In this document: piece by piece, positions 63,476-64,000 of the stretch | How positions within the stretch are numbered: the stretch's first letter is position 1 | Layout: each line of letters opens with the position of its first letter | DNA from: Verrucomicrobia bacterium 12-59-8 | GTDB taxonomy: Bacteria; Verrucomicrobiota; Verrucomicrobiae; Verrucomicrobiales; Verrucomicrobiaceae | Length of the DNA stretch: 64,000 bases | Direction of reading: 5' to 3' | Assembly (NCBI GenBank): GCA_002279765.1 | Contig: NCCR01000033.1 | Coordinates: 1-64,000 of the forward strand | Position numbers and translations under genes: made by a program | The notes under the pieces: generated by a model | Databases searched by the model: none | Told to the model about the DNA's origin: nothing | Seen by the model: the letters and a program-made list of their open reading frames with translations, nothing else

Positions 63476-64000
63476 TCACGCCAGCAGACTTTTCACCACC
63501 TTGGCCGGATTCACCCCTGTGAGGCGGAAGTCGAGACCCTGAAAGCGGTAGCTGAGCTTGTTGTGATCCAGGCCAAAGAGGTTCAAGATGGTGGCGTGGA
63601 AGTCGTGGATGGACACGGGATCACGCGCGACATGCCAGGCGAAGTCATCCGTCTCGCCATAGACCTGCCCGCCTTTGATGCCGCCTCCTGCCATCCAAAG
63701 ACTGAAGGCATAGGGATGGTGATCGCGGCCCGTGACCTTCTTGAAACCTTTCCGGTTCTCACCCAGGGCGGTGCGGCCAAACTCGCTGCCCCATACGACG
63801 AGCGTGGTGTCGAGCAGGCCGCGCTGCTTCAGGTCTTTCAGCAATGCAGCGATGGGCTGATCGACCATCTGGCAGTTGTGCGCGAGCTGGGGGTCGAGGG
63901 AACTGTGGTGGTCCCATGAGGCGTGGATGATGTTTACGAAGCGGACGCCACGCTCCACCATCCGCCGTGCGTTCAGGCACTGCCGAGAAAAAGTCTGGTA
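63476..64000 (-). CDS. DUF1501 (sulfatase-like) protein, C-terminal part; 5' end outside window
   Basis: The frame is open to the right edge, so only about 174 C-terminal residues are present. Q-C-L-N-A-R-R-M-V-E-R-G-V-R-F-V, S-E-F-G-R-T and the C-terminal G-R-D-H-H-P-Y-A-F-S-L-W are characteristic of DUF1501, a sulfatase-like family abundant in PVC bacteria. Often these genes pair with DUF1553/DUF1549 cytochrome c genes, which would lie outside this window. Confidence 0.88.
   Translation of the reverse strand, partial: YQTFSRQCLNARRMVERGVRFVNIIHASWDHHSSLDPQLAHNCQMVDQPIAALLKDLKQRGLLDTTLVVWGSEFGRTALGENRKGFKKVTGRDHHPYAFSLWMAGGGIKGGQVYGETDDFAWHVARDPVSIHDFHATILNLFGLDHNKLSYRFQGLDFRLTGVNPAKVVKSLLA

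Noticed and set aside
1..64000. Search for tRNA, rRNA, CRISPR arrays, transposases, integrases, phage genes and attachment sites
   Set aside because: Nothing found by reading; all large gaps are short and lack cloverleaf or repeat-spacer patterns.

Overview
The window looks like a chromosomal segment of a GC-rich bacterium of the PVC group, most likely Verrucomicrobiota (Verrucomicrobiaceae or Prosthecobacter-like). The evidence is gene content: a giant autotransporter-type beta-strand-repeat protein ending in a PEP-CTERM signal, an exosortase/EpsI pair, three planctomycete/verrucomicrobial-type cytochrome c proteins, DUF1501, DUF1080 and neutral-ceramidase-like proteins, and an LL-diaminopimelate aminotransferase. 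Many starts lack a clear Shine-Dalgarno sequence. Same-strand genes are very often coupled by ATGA, GTGA or TGATG overlaps. I see no rRNA, tRNA, CRISPR array, prophage or insertion sequence.

Layout. 1-6.0 kb: the 3' part of the PEP-CTERM surface protein (open at the left edge). 6.2-16 kb: a secreted protein of unknown role, a large PVC dehydrogenase/HEAT/cytochrome c protein, a matrixin-type protease, dapL, a dGTPase, and a small operon with a cytochrome c-WD40 protein and a CoA-binding protein. 16-21 kb (+): a creatininase-like amidohydrolase coupled to two oligopeptide-type ABC permeases, a small Gly/Tyr-rich secreted protein with its own terminator, and an OppA-like binding protein. No ABC ATPase is present.

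20.9-43.9 kb is the centrepiece, a polysaccharide locus read almost entirely on the minus strand. It starts with a DAHP synthase, a heptose-7-phosphate kinase and a phosphoheptose isomerase. It continues with a Wzy-like polymerase/ligase, a Wzx-like flippase, four glycosyltransferases, an acyltransferase and five SAM methyltransferases (one frameshifted). It then runs through the exosortase, EpsI, two nickel-pincer-cofactor genes (larE, larB), a CapK-like adenylate-forming enzyme, a fused ADH/Gfo-Idh dehydrogenase and a heparinase II/III-family protein, and ends at a strong terminator. The exosortase should process the PEP-CTERM protein at the left edge, so surface polysaccharide and surface protein export are linked.

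44-64 kb holds mostly housekeeping and accessory genes. These are rpsB-tsf with a structured leader, an RluA-type pseudouridine synthase, a small cytochrome c, a YkgJ-type protein, and a membrane-anchored pseudokinase/helical-repeat protein split by a frameshift and coupled to sufE and a GNAT gene. They are followed by a C-type lectin, a pseudopilin-like protein, a ROK kinase, metF, lysA, an unknown membrane protein, an SGNH hydrolase, purM and a 3D-domain lipoprotein. The right end has DUF1080, two tandem neutral-ceramidase-like proteins and the 3' end of a DUF1501 gene that runs off the window. dapL and lysA together point to lysine/diaminopimelate synthesis by the aminotransferase route.
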